Source: Bacillota bacterium
GTDB lineage: Bacteria > Bacillota > Clostridia > Lachnospirales > Lachnospiraceae
Direction: 5' to 3'
DNA: 25,564 nucleotides
Assembly: GCA_023389295.1 (NCBI GenBank)
Contig: JAEWEO010000078.1
Span: 1-25,564, forward strand
A program made the position numbers and the translations under genes. The notes beneath the pieces are model-generated. The model made no database searches. It was not told the DNA's origin and saw only the letters and a list, made by a program, of their open reading frames with translations. The first letter of the stretch is position 1, and the number at the start of each line of letters is the position of its first letter. Positions 13,897-22,317 of this stretch are shown in pieces.

Positions 13897-15135
13897 TTAA
13901 TATAAGGGATATTTGTCAGTTAAGGATTTCACCAAAGTCATCGCCTTATCCTTATTTGCTTCCACATCCTTAATTAGAAGATAGATGGCTTCGGCAATTA
14001 CATCCATATCCTCTACATTCATACCCCTTGTAGTAACAGCTGCCGTACCAAGACGGATGCCGCTGGTTACAAAAGGAGATGCAGGATCATTAGGGATCGC
14101 ATTCTTGTTACAGGTGATCTTTGCTGCATCCAGAAGCTTCTCCGTATCTTTACCAGTAACACCCATATTCTGCAAATCGACTAACATCAGGTGATTATCC
14201 GTTCCTCCGGAAACTAGCTTGAAGCCTCGCTTCATTAATCCGTTTGCCAGAGCCTGTGAATTCTCAACAACTCTTCTTGCATAATCCTTAAACTCCGGTT
14301 CCAATGCCTCTTTAAAGCATACTGCCTTCGCTGCAATCACATGCATCAAAGGACCACCCTGAATTCCTGGGAATATGGCTTTATTTAATTTATGTTCTTC
14401 TGCAAATTCTGCACTTGATAATATCATACCACCTCTAGGTCCTCTAAGGGTTTTATGAGTGGTCGTAGTTGTTACATGAGCATATGGAATGGGACTTTCA
14501 TGATAACCTCCGGCTACCAGACCTGCGATGTGTGCCATATCCACCATTAAGAAAGCACCAACCTCATCTGCTATCTCACGGAAGATCTTAAAGTCAATCT
14601 TTCTTGCATATGCACTAGCACCTGCTATGATGAGCTTTGGTTTACTCTCTTTTGCTATGGTTCTTAATTGATCATAGTCAATAAAGCCCTCCTCATTAAC
14701 ACCATAAGGAACAATATTAAAATAGCTTCCGCTCATATTTACAGGACTACCATGAGTCAGATGACCACCATGTGCAAGATTCATACCGAGCACCGTATCA
14801 CCCGGCTTCAACAATGCGAAGAATACTGCCATATTAGCCTGCGCACCGGAATGAGGCTGAACATTGGCATAAGTACAACCAAACAACTCTTTTGCTCGCT
14901 CTATCGCAAGATTCTCGGCCATGTCAACAAACTCACAGCCTCCATAATATCTTTTACCCGGATATCCTTCCGCATATTTGTTTGTTAAATGGCTACCCAT
15001 TGCAGCCATAACAGCTTTACTTACAAAGTTCTCAGAAGCGATTAACTCGATGTGGCTATTTTGTCTGTCAATTTCTAATGACATTGCTTCTGCTAGTTCA
15101 GGATCGTATGCTTTTACTTCATCAAATGTATACAT
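13897..15135 (-). CDS. glyA: Serine hydroxymethyltransferase
   Basis: This PLP enzyme interconverts serine + tetrahydrofolate and glycine + 5,10-methylene-THF, supplying one-carbon units in the cytosol. Its 412 aa match the family length. LIASENFVS (31-39), GYPGKRYYGG (57-66), QPHSGAQANMA (93-103) and MVDMAHIAGLVA (197-208, with PLP-contacting D199 and H202) are all visible. VTTTTTHKTLRGPRGG carries the Schiff-base lysine K228. The start follows AAAGGAATGG. It has its own promoter (15187-15215) and terminator. I see no riboswitch in the short leader. Confidence 0.98.
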   Translation of the reverse strand: MYTFDEVKAYDPELAEAMSLEIDRQNSHIELIASENFVSKAVMAAMGSHLTNKYAEGYPGKRYYGGCEFVDMAENLAIERAKELFGCTYANVQPHSGAQANMAVFFALLKPGDTVLGMNLAHGGHLTHGSPVNMSGSYFNIVPYGVNEEGFIDYDQLRTIAKESKPKLIIAGASAYARKIDFKIFREIADEVGAFLMVDMAHIAGLVAGGYHESPIPYAHVTTTTTHKTLRGPRGGMILSSAEFAEEHKLNKAIFPGIQGGPLMHVIAAKAVCFKEALEPEFKDYARRVVENSQALANGLMKRGFKLVSGGTDNHLMLVDLQNMGVTGKDTEKLLDAAKITCNKNAIPNDPASPFVTSGIRLGTAAVTTRGMNVEDMDVIAEAIYLLIKDVEANKDKAMTLVKSLTDKYPLY

Positions 15136-15186
15136 AGTACCATTCCTTTCCGGCTTAACAGTCTTTTGTTATTTGCGTATTAGTAT

Positions 15187-15215
15187 ATCATATCGTTTTT
15201 TAATATGGAAGTTAA
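15187..15215 (-). promoter_or_regulatory. glyA: Promoter of glyA
   Basis: Minus-strand TTAACT (complement of 15210-15215), a 17-bp spacer and TATGAT (complement of 15187-15192). It lies about 50 bp before the start codon and downstream of the pfkB stop. No terminator separates it from the deo operon, so read-through into glyA is possible. Confidence 0.6.
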
Positions 15216-15287
15216 AAAACCGGGATACCAAGTTCTTATTTATATCAAATTCTAATGATAATTATTCCTTTTGATTATAACAGAGGA

Positions 15288-16271
15288 TTATCTAGATATA
15301 TTTACCTTATGCTGTGTCATACTTAGCTGTCTAAATATCTCATCTATCCTTTCCTTCTCTGGTAACCCAATGGTAAATGCAGCGGCACTACCGGCAGCGA
15401 TACCAAGTTTAAGGGCATTCTCATAGAGCTTCTTATCTTTACGACCATAAACGGTTATATCGGTTGAGAATTGCGCCAAAAATCCGGCAACCATGGAGTC
15501 TCCCGAGCCTACAGAGTTTTGGACCTCACCTTGAACGGTATGCTGATTGTATACCTTCCCGAATTCATCCAGTAAGAGTGCTCCCTCTTCTCCAAGAGAT
15601 ACCAATACATTTTTTGCACCGGCTTTTTGTAAAAGTTTTGCACATTCTAGCACGCTCTCGTGACTTTTGAGTTTACGATTAAATAATTTTTCAAGCTCCG
15701 TTTTATTCGGTTTAATGAGAAAGGGGTTAAGGCTAAGTGTTTGTCTTAATAGCTCACCTTCTGCATCTACAACCAGTCTGACATCCCTTTCCTTTACTAG
15801 AGTACCAATCGTTTTGTACACCATTTCTGCATGCTGCATGCTATTTGGAACACTACCGGAAAGCACAAGGATATCACCCTTCTTAAGCTTTTCTAATTTA
15901 TCATAGAACTTTGTTAATTCCTCCTGGGTTATGATTGGCCCTTGTCCATTGATCTCAGTTTCTTCTTTTCTACCGGATTTTAAGGATTTTAATTTCACAT
16001 TAATGCGGGATATCCCCTGACTTAGTATTACAAAGTCAGAGGATATCCCCATTTCTGATAATCTATGAATAATTTCCTTACCGGTAAAGCCAGCAACAAA
16101 ACCAAGAGCCATACTAGGCACTCCAAGGGTTTTTAATACAGTAGACACATTGATTCCTTTACCACCTACGAATAGATCCTCTTTCAAAGTTCTATGTAGG
16201 TGACCCAGCTCAAATTCATTAACCCGAACCACATAATCCAAAGACGGATTAAACGTAACCGTATATATCAT
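15288..16271 (-). CDS. PfkB-family sugar-phosphate kinase, 1-phosphofructokinase (FruK/LacC) type
   Basis: The 327-residue ribokinase-fold kinase has the FruK-type N-terminus (TVTFNPSLDYVV), GGKGINVSTVL (36-46) for sugar-phosphate binding, LSGSVPN (137-143), KPNKTELEKL (187-196) and the ATP/anion-hole signature NSVGSGDS (252-259) with catalytic D258. The family phosphorylates fructose-1-phosphate or tagatose-6-phosphate. No fructose PTS or fruR gene is adjacent. Instead it is the last gene of a deoD-deoC-cdd unit, 21 bp after cdd with its own GGAGAGG site, so a pentose-phosphate-type substrate is conceivable (inference). Fructose-1-phosphate remains the default expectation. Confidence 0.85.
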   Translation of the reverse strand: MIYTVTFNPSLDYVVRVNEFELGHLHRTLKEDLFVGGKGINVSTVLKTLGVPSMALGFVAGFTGKEIIHRLSEMGISSDFVILSQGISRINVKLKSLKSGRKEETEINGQGPIITQEELTKFYDKLEKLKKGDILVLSGSVPNSMQHAEMVYKTIGTLVKERDVRLVVDAEGELLRQTLSLNPFLIKPNKTELEKLFNRKLKSHESVLECAKLLQKAGAKNVLVSLGEEGALLLDEFGKVYNQHTVQGEVQNSVGSGDSMVAGFLAQFSTDITVYGRKDKKLYENALKLGIAAGSAAAFTIGLPEKERIDEIFRQLSMTQHKVNISR

Positions 16272-16292
16272 AGCTTTACCTCTCCTTGTAAA

Positions 16293-16922
16293 TTATAAAT
16301 TCTCAGGACCAAAGCTAAGTGGTAATAGGGCCTCCAAAGAATATATCACATAATCCTCTTCTGATCTTGCAAGTATTACGAGAAATGTCTTTGGATCTAC
16401 AAACTCACGTAATGCCTGCCGGCATACACCACAGGGTGGGCAAAACTCAGCTAATATGCCTTTTTTGCCACCAACTATTGCAATTGCAACAAATTCTCTT
16501 TCACCTTCACTTATCGCTTTAAAAAGTGCGGTACGCTCAGCACAGTTTGTTGGGCTAAAAGAAGCATTTTCAATATTACAACCACTATAAATCTTCTCAT
16601 CCTTAGTTAACAGGGCTGAACCAACATAATGGTTAGAATAAGGTACATAGGCCTTCCCCATGGCTTCTATTGCTTCTCGGATCAGGTTTTTGACAACGGA
16701 TCTTGTAACTAGCTCCGACTGAAAAATCATTTCCCCTTTTTGCAAAGGTACAAGGCTACTGAAAGAATCCTTATACATTGAATCAACATTCTCTGAGTTC
16801 GTATTCTCCGAGTTCGCATTGTCTGCGTTCGTACTCTCTGAGTTCGTATTCTCTAAGTTCGTATTCTCTGAATCAATGCTCTCAACTTGATTGTCCTTTG
16901 GAATATTATTACGTTCACTCAT
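16293..16922 (-). CDS. cdd: Cytidine deaminase with N-terminal repeat extension
   Basis: This is a zinc deaminase converting (deoxy)cytidine to (deoxy)uridine. The catalytic core (about 75-205) shows YVPYSNHYVGSALLT, the CAER motif with zinc ligand C127 and proton shuttle E129, and CPPCGVC with zinc ligands C164 and C167. The family is usually about 130-140 aa, but this product has 209. The first ~70 residues are an extra hydrophilic tail containing six tandem pentapeptides (SENTN type, 18-47). The start at 16922 is supported by a strong GGGAGG site. The internal Met66 has AAGGGG only two bases upstream, so it is unlikely to be the main start. It lies between deoC (37 bp upstream) and the pfkB gene. 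Confidence 0.93.
   Translation of the reverse strand: MSERNNIPKDNQVESIDSENTNLENTNSESTNADNANSENTNSENVDSMYKDSFSSLVPLQKGEMIFQSELVTRSVVKNLIREAIEAMGKAYVPYSNHYVGSALLTKDEKIYSGCNIENASFSPTNCAERTALFKAISEGEREFVAIAIVGGKKGILAEFCPPCGVCRQALREFVDPKTFLVILARSEEDYVIYSLEALLPLSFGPENL
16782..16871 (-). repeat. 15-bp tandem repeat inside cdd
   Basis: Six consecutive 15-bp units on the minus strand follow the pattern TCA-GAG-AAT-ACG-AAC. They encode SENTN, LENTN, SESTN, ADNAN, SENTN and SENVD. The units diverge at several positions but keep codon phase exactly. Confidence 0.9.
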
Positions 16923-16959
16923 ACGTTATAACCTCCCTGAAATATGATTTCTACAACCT

Positions 16960-17625
16960 TTAATAACCGGAACCCTCTTGATTCTTCGCAAGCTTTACAA
17001 TACGACTAGTTCCAAGTCTTGAGGCTCCTAACTCCATGAATTTCTGTGCATCATCAAAGGAGGAGATGCCACCTGCTGCTTTGATGTGAACTTCTTTGCC
17101 AACATGCTTAGCAAATAGCTCAACATCTGCAAAGGTTGCGCCGGAGGTTGAAAATCCGGTGGAAGTTTTAATAAAATCTGCTCCTGCCTCTGTAACGATT
17201 TCACACATTTTTATCTTTTCTTCCTCGGTAAGAAGACAAGTCTCTATGATTACTTTGAGAATTAAATTACCGCAAGCAGCCTTGATCTGCTTGATTTCAT
17301 CAAGAATCAAATCATATTTTTTGTCTTTTAACATACCGATATTAATAACCATATCAATTTCAACTGCACCATCTTCAATGGCATTCTTTGTCTCAAATAC
17401 CTTTGTTTTTGTTGTATTATATCCGTTAGGAAAACCAATTACGGTGCAAACAGCCATCTTGTCCTGTACATATTCCTTCGCCTGCTTTACATAGGACGGA
17501 GGGATGCATACGGAAGCAACACCATAGGTGATGGCATCATCGCAAATCTGTTTGATCTCTTCCCAGGTTGCTGTCTGTGTTAATAAGGTATGATCCACCT
17601 TTTCAAATATTGATTTATGATCCAT
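16960..17625 (-). CDS. deoC: Deoxyribose-phosphate aldolase
   Basis: This class I aldolase cleaves 2-deoxyribose-5-phosphate to acetaldehyde and glyceraldehyde-3-phosphate, the last step of deoxynucleoside catabolism. The product has 221 aa, the usual size. DHTLLTQTAT is at the N-terminus, with EIDMVINIG (89-97, D91) and KVIIETCLLT (124-133). The Schiff-base lysine is K153 in FIKTSTGF, and the second conserved lysine is K182 in HIKAAGGI. The start at 17625 follows AAAGGAAGGA. The longer frame overlapping deoD has no RBS. It lies 16 bp after deoD. Confidence 0.97.
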   Translation of the reverse strand: MDHKSIFEKVDHTLLTQTATWEEIKQICDDAITYGVASVCIPPSYVKQAKEYVQDKMAVCTVIGFPNGYNTTKTKVFETKNAIEDGAVEIDMVINIGMLKDKKYDLILDEIKQIKAACGNLILKVIIETCLLTEEEKIKMCEIVTEAGADFIKTSTGFSTSGATFADVELFAKHVGKEVHIKAAGGISSFDDAQKFMELGASRLGTSRIVKLAKNQEGSGY

Positions 17626-17641
17626 CGTAATGTTCCTTCCT

Positions 17642-18343
17642 TTATGCGATTTCCAAAGCAATTTCCATCATATCTCTAAAGGTTAACTGTCTGTCTTCTG
17701 CAGATAAGGATTCTCCTGTGAATACATGGTCAGAAATCGTTAAGAGACAAAGTGCTTTCTTCCCTGCTCTAGCGGCATTCATATAGAGTGCTGCAGCTTC
17801 CATCTCAACTGCAAGGACATTCATCTTGCGCCATAATTCATTGGCTTGCTCATTATCATCATAGAAGGTATCAGAAGATAAGATATTCCCTACCACGGTC
17901 TTGATATTTAATTTTTCTGCTGCCTCTACTGCCTTTCGAAGTAATCCAAAATCAGCGATTGGTGCAAAGGTACCCGGTAGCTTATACTGTGCTGCAAAAT
18001 TGGAGTTGGTAGAAGCCCCCATACCAATTACAATATCACGAAGTTTAATGTCTTCTGTGATTCCGCCAGCAGAACCGATGCGGATGATATTATCTACTTC
18101 ATAAAAATGATAAAGCTCATAGGAATAGATACCGATAGACGGCATTCCCATACCGCCACCCATTACGGATACTTTCTTCCCTTTATAGGTTCCGGTATAA
18201 CCTAACATATTTCTTACGGTATTAAAACATACTACATCCTCTAAATAAGTTTCTGCAATAAATTTTGCTCTTAAGGGATCTCCCGGCATCAAAACGGTTT
18301 TTGCAATATCGCCTACTTTGGCCGCGTTATGTGGTGTTGACAT
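17642..18343 (-). CDS. deoD: Purine-nucleoside phosphorylase, DeoD type
   Basis: This hexameric-type phosphorylase splits purine (deoxy)nucleosides into base and (deoxy)ribose-1-phosphate. The 233-residue product shows MPGDPLRAKFIAE (19-31) for phosphate binding, GMGMPSIGIYSYEL, RIGSAGGI and the nucleoside-binding VEMEAAALY. LLTISDH contains the catalytic aspartate. The second of two close ATGs (18343) is chosen because AAAGGAGG lies 7 bases upstream; for the first ATG it is only about 1 base away. It is the first gene of the deoD-deoC-cdd-pfkB operon. Confidence 0.97.
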   Translation of the reverse strand: MSTPHNAAKVGDIAKTVLMPGDPLRAKFIAETYLEDVVCFNTVRNMLGYTGTYKGKKVSVMGGGMGMPSIGIYSYELYHFYEVDNIIRIGSAGGITEDIKLRDIVIGMGASTNSNFAAQYKLPGTFAPIADFGLLRKAVEAAEKLNIKTVVGNILSSDTFYDDNEQANELWRKMNVLAVEMEAAALYMNAARAGKKALCLLTISDHVFTGESLSAEDRQLTFRDMMEIALEIA

Positions 18344-18480
18344 ATTCATTCCTCCTTTTATTTGCTACAAGAGATATCTATGGTTTCTCCTGCATTCGTA
18401 AAATGTTAATTTTAGGAGGATTGCTCCTCCCTAATCTACTAGTTTTCATTCAATACGCATAAACTTATAAACACTTTCCT

Positions 18481-18508
18481 ATTATATTGAGGTCTCATTA
18501 TGAACAAA
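18481..18508 (-). promoter_or_regulatory. Promoter of the deoD operon
   Basis: On the minus strand a consensus TATAAT (complement of 18481-18486) is preceded at 16 bp by TTTGTT (complement of 18503-18508). It predicts a leader of about 130 bases containing the 18415-18430 hairpin. Confidence 0.55.
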
Positions 18509-18836
18509 TGCACCATCAATTAGCATGATAATTTTAGCATATTTTGATGTAAATGGCAATGAGATTCCACCAACACTAAATTACTTAAATTACATCTTAG
18601 TTTTCTAATGTTACTTTGTGCAACTATAGATAATATCCCTAATTCGATGCAATATATTCCTACCTCCTATGTAATTATAGCGAGTTTTTCTTTTATTTAT
18701 TTCTAGGCTTTGTGCTTCTTTCTTTTAGTAGGGTTACCATGGTGACTTTCGTTCATTATTCTAATGTTTTGTCAAGATTATTATAGATTTTATTCTACAT
18801 TTTTAGAATACTTTATTTTATATCATATGATTTACT

Positions 18837-18864
18837 TTGATTTCCACTCAAAATCTGTTACAAT
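18837..18864 (+). promoter_or_regulatory. Promoter of the MATE transporter gene
   Basis: TTGATT (18837-18842), a 16-bp spacer and TACAAT (18859-18864), about 40 bp before the start codon. Confidence 0.6.
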
Positions 18865-18905
18865 TATCATATTGCTTTCTCTAAATAACAAAGGAGTTGA
18901 ACAAA

Positions 18906-20306
18906 TTGCAGCTTGCTAACCTATTATCAGTCAAATCTATGCTAAAAAAAGACCAAATTATTGGTGACCTACCTACCAGCAGAAATGCTTATCAAAATTT
19001 CTTCAAAATAGCATGGCCATCTGCGCTTGAAGCTTTTCTCGTAGCCATGATCGGTTCTGTAGATACCATTATGGTCGGTACTGTCGGCCAGGGCGCTATC
19101 GCTGCCGTTGGTATCACCACTCAGCCAAAATTCATCATACTTGCCATGATCTTTTCTCTAAATGTCGGTGTTACTGCCGTAACTGCAAGGCGAAAGGGAC
19201 AAAACAATCAAAAGGAAGCAAATCGTACCGTTCGAGCAGGGATTATCATTAGCGCAATCATTTCATGTATTATGGCCGTCTTAGGATATATTTTTGCAAA
19301 ACCAATCATGCAGTTAGCCGGAGCAGACAGTTCTTATCTCATTGATGCTATATCCTATTTTAGGATCCTTATGCTCAGTATTCCCTTTCAGGCCTTAAAT
19401 CTAACCATTAATGCAGCTCATCGTGGTTGCGGTAAAACAAAAATATCTATGTCTACCAATATTACTAGTAACGTGGTTAATATCATCTTTAATTATCTCT
19501 TGATTAATGGTATTGGAATATTCCCTCGCCTCGAGATCAAAGGAGCCGCGATTGCAACTGCACTTGGTGCGTTCGTAGCATTTTGTATATCACTTTCCAC
19601 CTTATTTCGTAAAAACGGATACTTATCCTTTCATTATAAAGCCGACTGGCAAATACATAAAGAAATATTAACCCCAGTTTTAAAAGTGAGTAGCAGCGCA
19701 TTTGTCGAACAGGTATTTTTAAGAATTGGGTTCTTTGCCTATGCAGCTATTGTTGCGAGACTTGGTCCCATTGAATATGAAACCCACGTCATCTGCATGA
19801 ATATCCTAACGCTCTCCTTCTGTTTCGGAGATGGTTTATCCATCGCTGCCTCCGCTCTGGTTGGACAGAATTTGGGCAAGGAAAGACCGGATTTATCCAT
19901 TATCTATGGTAAAACCGGTCAGCGTTTATCCTTTATGGTATCCTGTGTCATTTTCTTCGTATTTATTTTCGGAAGAGGCCCTCTGGTATCTATGTTCACC
20001 AAGGACACAGCGATCATCGCCCTTGGTTCCAATGTATTAATCCTAGCAGCTTTAGGAACCCATATGCAAACCTCACAGGTTGTCCTAACCGGCTGCTTAA
20101 GAGGTGCTGGTGATACTAGCTTTGTTGCCGTTACTTCCTTTATTAGCGTCGCTATTGTTCGTCCGATTCTAACCTGGTTGTTATGCTTCCCCATGGGCTT
20201 AGGATTGTACGGTGCCTGGGTAGCACTCCTCATAGATCAATGTATTCGACTTATCACCAGTCAGATTAGATTCTCAGGTGGTAAATGGGCTAAGATTGCC
20301 TTATAG
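18906..20306 (+). CDS. MATE-family efflux transporter
   Basis: The product of about 466 residues is an integral membrane protein of the NorM/DinF-like MATE family, a cation-coupled exporter of drugs or metabolites. It has about 12 hydrophobic helices in two homologous halves. PSALEAFLVAMIGSVDTIMVG in the first half and SSAFVEQVFLRIGFFAYAAIVARLG in the second are the matching helix-1/7 regions. GADSSYLIDAISYFRIL and RGAGDTSFVAVTSF are also typical. The TTG at 18906 is chosen because AAAGGAG lies 9 bases upstream; the earlier TTG (18897) directly abuts the RBS. It is convergent with the small secreted protein gene. The substrate is unknown. Confidence 0.9.
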   Translation: MQLANLLSVKSMLKKDQIIGDLPTSRNAYQNFFKIAWPSALEAFLVAMIGSVDTIMVGTVGQGAIAAVGITTQPKFIILAMIFSLNVGVTAVTARRKGQNNQKEANRTVRAGIIISAIISCIMAVLGYIFAKPIMQLAGADSSYLIDAISYFRILMLSIPFQALNLTINAAHRGCGKTKISMSTNITSNVVNIIFNYLLINGIGIFPRLEIKGAAIATALGAFVAFCISLSTLFRKNGYLSFHYKADWQIHKEILTPVLKVSSSAFVEQVFLRIGFFAYAAIVARLGPIEYETHVICMNILTLSFCFGDGLSIAASALVGQNLGKERPDLSIIYGKTGQRLSFMVSCVIFFVFIFGRGPLVSMFTKDTAIIALGSNVLILAALGTHMQTSQVVLTGCLRGAGDTSFVAVTSFISVAIVRPILTWLLCFPMGLGLYGAWVALLIDQCIRLITSQIRFSGGKWAKIAL

Positions 20307-20329
20307 TAACTTCTCATCTTCTGTTATTT

Positions 20330-20405
20330 AAAGATCATTTCTCCGGACGCGATGTTATTTCATCTAGAAATTTGCTAATATTGCGTCCGGTCTGTTATGA
20401 TCTTT
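20330..20405. repeat. 76-base nested inverted repeat between convergent genes
   Basis: Outer arms AAAGATCAT (20330-20338) and ATGATCTTT (20397-20405) enclose a second pairing of 11 bp with one G-T wobble (20343-20353 with 20380-20390). An inner ATTTC/GAAAT hairpin sits at the centre. The right half overlaps the last codons and stop of the 20375-20773 gene. It probably ends transcription of the MATE gene and could also affect the opposing mRNA. Confidence 0.7.
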
Positions 20406-20773
20406 GTTTCTTTGTTTACACTATACCAGCCATAAGTTACCGTATGGCCAATTCCGGTATCCTCTTCGTCAACGACAAACTCATACAGGCGAAACAAATA
20501 ATCCATCTCTGTTTCTCCTTGTCCTACATACTCTAGATAATAACTTGCAATTGGTAACTTATAATAATACTCCTTTGTATCTTCTATCATAACCTTCTCA
20601 AAATTAGCCGCATACTCTAATTGGACTAAGTCAAGAGCCTCCATCGCAGTTATGGTTTTTTTTGAACTTTCGTTGGTGGTTTGTACCAAACATACTTTTG
20701 TAACTTTCAGATAGTCATCATTTGGAAGAAATAACATGAAAATTGCGCTCAAATAGAGTAACAACCTTGTCAT
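20375..20773 (-). CDS. Small secreted or membrane-anchored protein, 132 aa, function unknown
   Basis: An N-terminal hydrophobic segment (MTRLLLYLSAIFMLFLP) looks like a signal peptide or anchor with no lipobox cysteine. The remainder is soluble and acidic, with paired Tyr-rich strands (EYYYKLPIASYYLEYVG) and a C-terminal TYGWYSVNKETKIITDRT hairpin resembling small exported PepSY-like domains. The resemblance is too weak for a family call. AAGGAG lies 8 bases before ATG, and a TATAAT promoter lies at 20820-20825. Its 3' end forms one arm of the inverted repeat at 20330-20405. Confidence 0.75.
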   Translation of the reverse strand: MTRLLLYLSAIFMLFLPNDDYLKVTKVCLVQTTNESSKKTITAMEALDLVQLEYAANFEKVMIEDTKEYYYKLPIASYYLEYVGQGETEMDYLFRLYEFVVDEEDTGIGHTVTYGWYSVNKETKIITDRTQY

Positions 20774-20819
20774 TAATCTTCTCCTTATTCATCCGATCTA
20801 TTGCCACATGCCTATTCCC

Positions 20820-20847
20820 ATTATACCAAAAATTCATATTTTTTCCA
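20820..20847 (-). promoter_or_regulatory. Promoter of the 132-aa protein gene
   Basis: Minus-strand TATAAT (complement of 20820-20825) with a 4/6 -35, TGGAAA, at 16 bp (complement of 20842-20847). Confidence 0.5.
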
Positions 20848-20991
20848 TATAAAGATAGTAAGGATTATCGACACAAACACCTTTTAAACAACGACTTTAG
20901 CACAAAAACCATCCCAACATCACTTGTCTACAAATAGAACTTAATAATCACTTTTTAGCATAATACTTATTAACAGGAAAATATACTTAAA

Positions 20992-22203
20992 CTACTGCTT
21001 TTTATCCTTAGATGATTTTTGAGCTACGAGGCTTGCTCTTTGGATCGCTGTGGTTCCAAATTTATTTCGAATTAGATCTATGGCCTGATCTAACTTTTCC
21101 TTCTTCTCATCTAATTCATAACTGAATAAATTCATCTGCCGTTCTGTTGCAACAGGGACCACCTTACTGGTTTGGACTCCAAGATTACGTATGGGTGAAC
21201 CATCCCACAGCTCATCAAATAAGGTACAGGATATTTTATGAATGTCATCCGTATTATGGGTTGGACTAAGCAACGTGGTCTGATGAGAACTATTACGAAA
21301 TTCCGAGTCAACAATACTTACTGCTACGACATTAGCCATCATTTCATCCTTACGAAGTCTGGCTGCTACATTTTCGGAAAGAGAAAGAAGTATCATCTTA
21401 GCGGTTGACTCCTCATCTACGTCAAAGGAAATCGTAGTTGAATTCCCATATCCTTTATTTTTGACCTCTTCTGAAGATATAACGGAAGCATCCTTTCCGT
21501 TTGCAAAGCTATGAATAACTTCGCCATGCTTTTTTAAATGATCTCGCAATATCTTAACATCTGTATTCGCAAGTTCACCAATCGTATATATTCCAAGAGA
21601 ATTTAGCTTTTTAACCGTTTGCTTACCAACAAAGAATAATTCACCGACTGGCAACCCCCACATCTTATCTTTTATTTCCTCTGGAAACAACGTATGAACA
21701 AGATCAGGTTTCTTAAAGTCCGAAGCCATCTTTGCTAATAATTTATTCGATGAAATCCCGACATTTACCGTGAAACCCAGCTCCCGTTTCACTCTGTCTT
21801 TGAGTTTGTTGGCTGCAACAATTGGTGGCCCGAAGAGATTCTCCATTCCGGTCATATCACAATAAGCTTCATCAATGGAGCATTGCTCCACGCAGGGTGA
21901 AAATTCATTTAAGATTCGGATAAACTCTTTGGAACTTTCCTCATACATTGCGTGACTCGGAGGAACCAGTATGAGATTAGGACATTTTTTTAGTGCATCT
22001 ACCAGGGGTTCTCCGGTTCTAACTCCGAATTGCTTTGCCATGGTTGATTTTGCCAATATAACGCCATGCCTTTTATTCTTATCACCAGCAACTGCTGAGG
22101 CTACGTTACGAAGATCCAGCTCTTCCCCCTCTTGCAAACGGCGAACTGCTTCCCAGCTTAGGAAAGCCGAATTCACATCTACATGAAAGATAACCTTATC
22201 CAT
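20992..22203 (-). CDS. dinB: Y-family DNA polymerase, DinB/Pol IV-like
   Basis: This is a translesion polymerase. The catalytic carboxylates are in the palm: D9 in FHVDVNSAF and D111-E112 in QCSIDEAYCDMTG. A helix-hairpin-helix (ELFFVGKQTVKKLNSLGIYTIGELAN) and the little-finger domain follow. Near the C-terminus QMNLF (356-360) fits the beta-clamp binding motif. The product has 403 aa. The N-terminal motif is DVNSAFLSWEA rather than the classical DMDAFFA, marking a Clostridia subgroup distinct from E. coli Pol IV. The start at 22203 follows AGGAGG by about 7 bases; a longer frame to 22236 has no RBS. No LexA-type site is recognised with certainty upstream. Confidence 0.92.
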   Translation of the reverse strand: MDKVIFHVDVNSAFLSWEAVRRLQEGEELDLRNVASAVAGDKNKRHGVILAKSTMAKQFGVRTGEPLVDALKKCPNLILVPPSHAMYEESSKEFIRILNEFSPCVEQCSIDEAYCDMTGMENLFGPPIVAANKLKDRVKRELGFTVNVGISSNKLLAKMASDFKKPDLVHTLFPEEIKDKMWGLPVGELFFVGKQTVKKLNSLGIYTIGELANTDVKILRDHLKKHGEVIHSFANGKDASVISSEEVKNKGYGNSTTISFDVDEESTAKMILLSLSENVAARLRKDEMMANVVAVSIVDSEFRNSSHQTTLLSPTHNTDDIHKISCTLFDELWDGSPIRNLGVQTSKVVPVATERQMNLFSYELDEKKEKLDQAIDLIRNKFGTTAIQRASLVAQKSSKDKKQ

Positions 22204-22231
22204 ATAGCTCCTCCTTCTTTTTTCTCTCTCT

Positions 22232-22260
22232 ATCATATCAAAGCAGATTTCTTGTGTAAA
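22232..22260 (-). promoter_or_regulatory. Promoter of the dinB-like gene
   Basis: Minus-strand TTTACA (complement of 22255-22260), a 17-bp spacer and TATGAT (complement of 22232-22237), about 30 bp before the start codon. Confidence 0.65.
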
Positions 22261-22317
22261 GACCCTTCGATTACAGGATTCTCCCTCAGGATAAGGATAA
22301 TCGATGTGGTCTAAGTT

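Larger units (their letters stand above)
18344..18905. other. Divergent intergenic region, deo operon and MATE gene
   Basis: It holds the deo promoter (18481-18508) and a leader hairpin GGAGGA-TTGC-TCCTCC (18415-18430) that resembles a second Shine-Dalgarno held in a stem. The MATE promoter lies at 18837-18864. A near-palindrome, GTTACCATGGTGAC, sits at 18733-18746. No ORF with an RBS is visible between them. Confidence 0.5.

Noticed and set aside
14668..14988. 106-aa plus-strand frame inside glyA
   Set aside because: It is antisense to a fully conserved SHMT region and has no RBS; a shadow frame.
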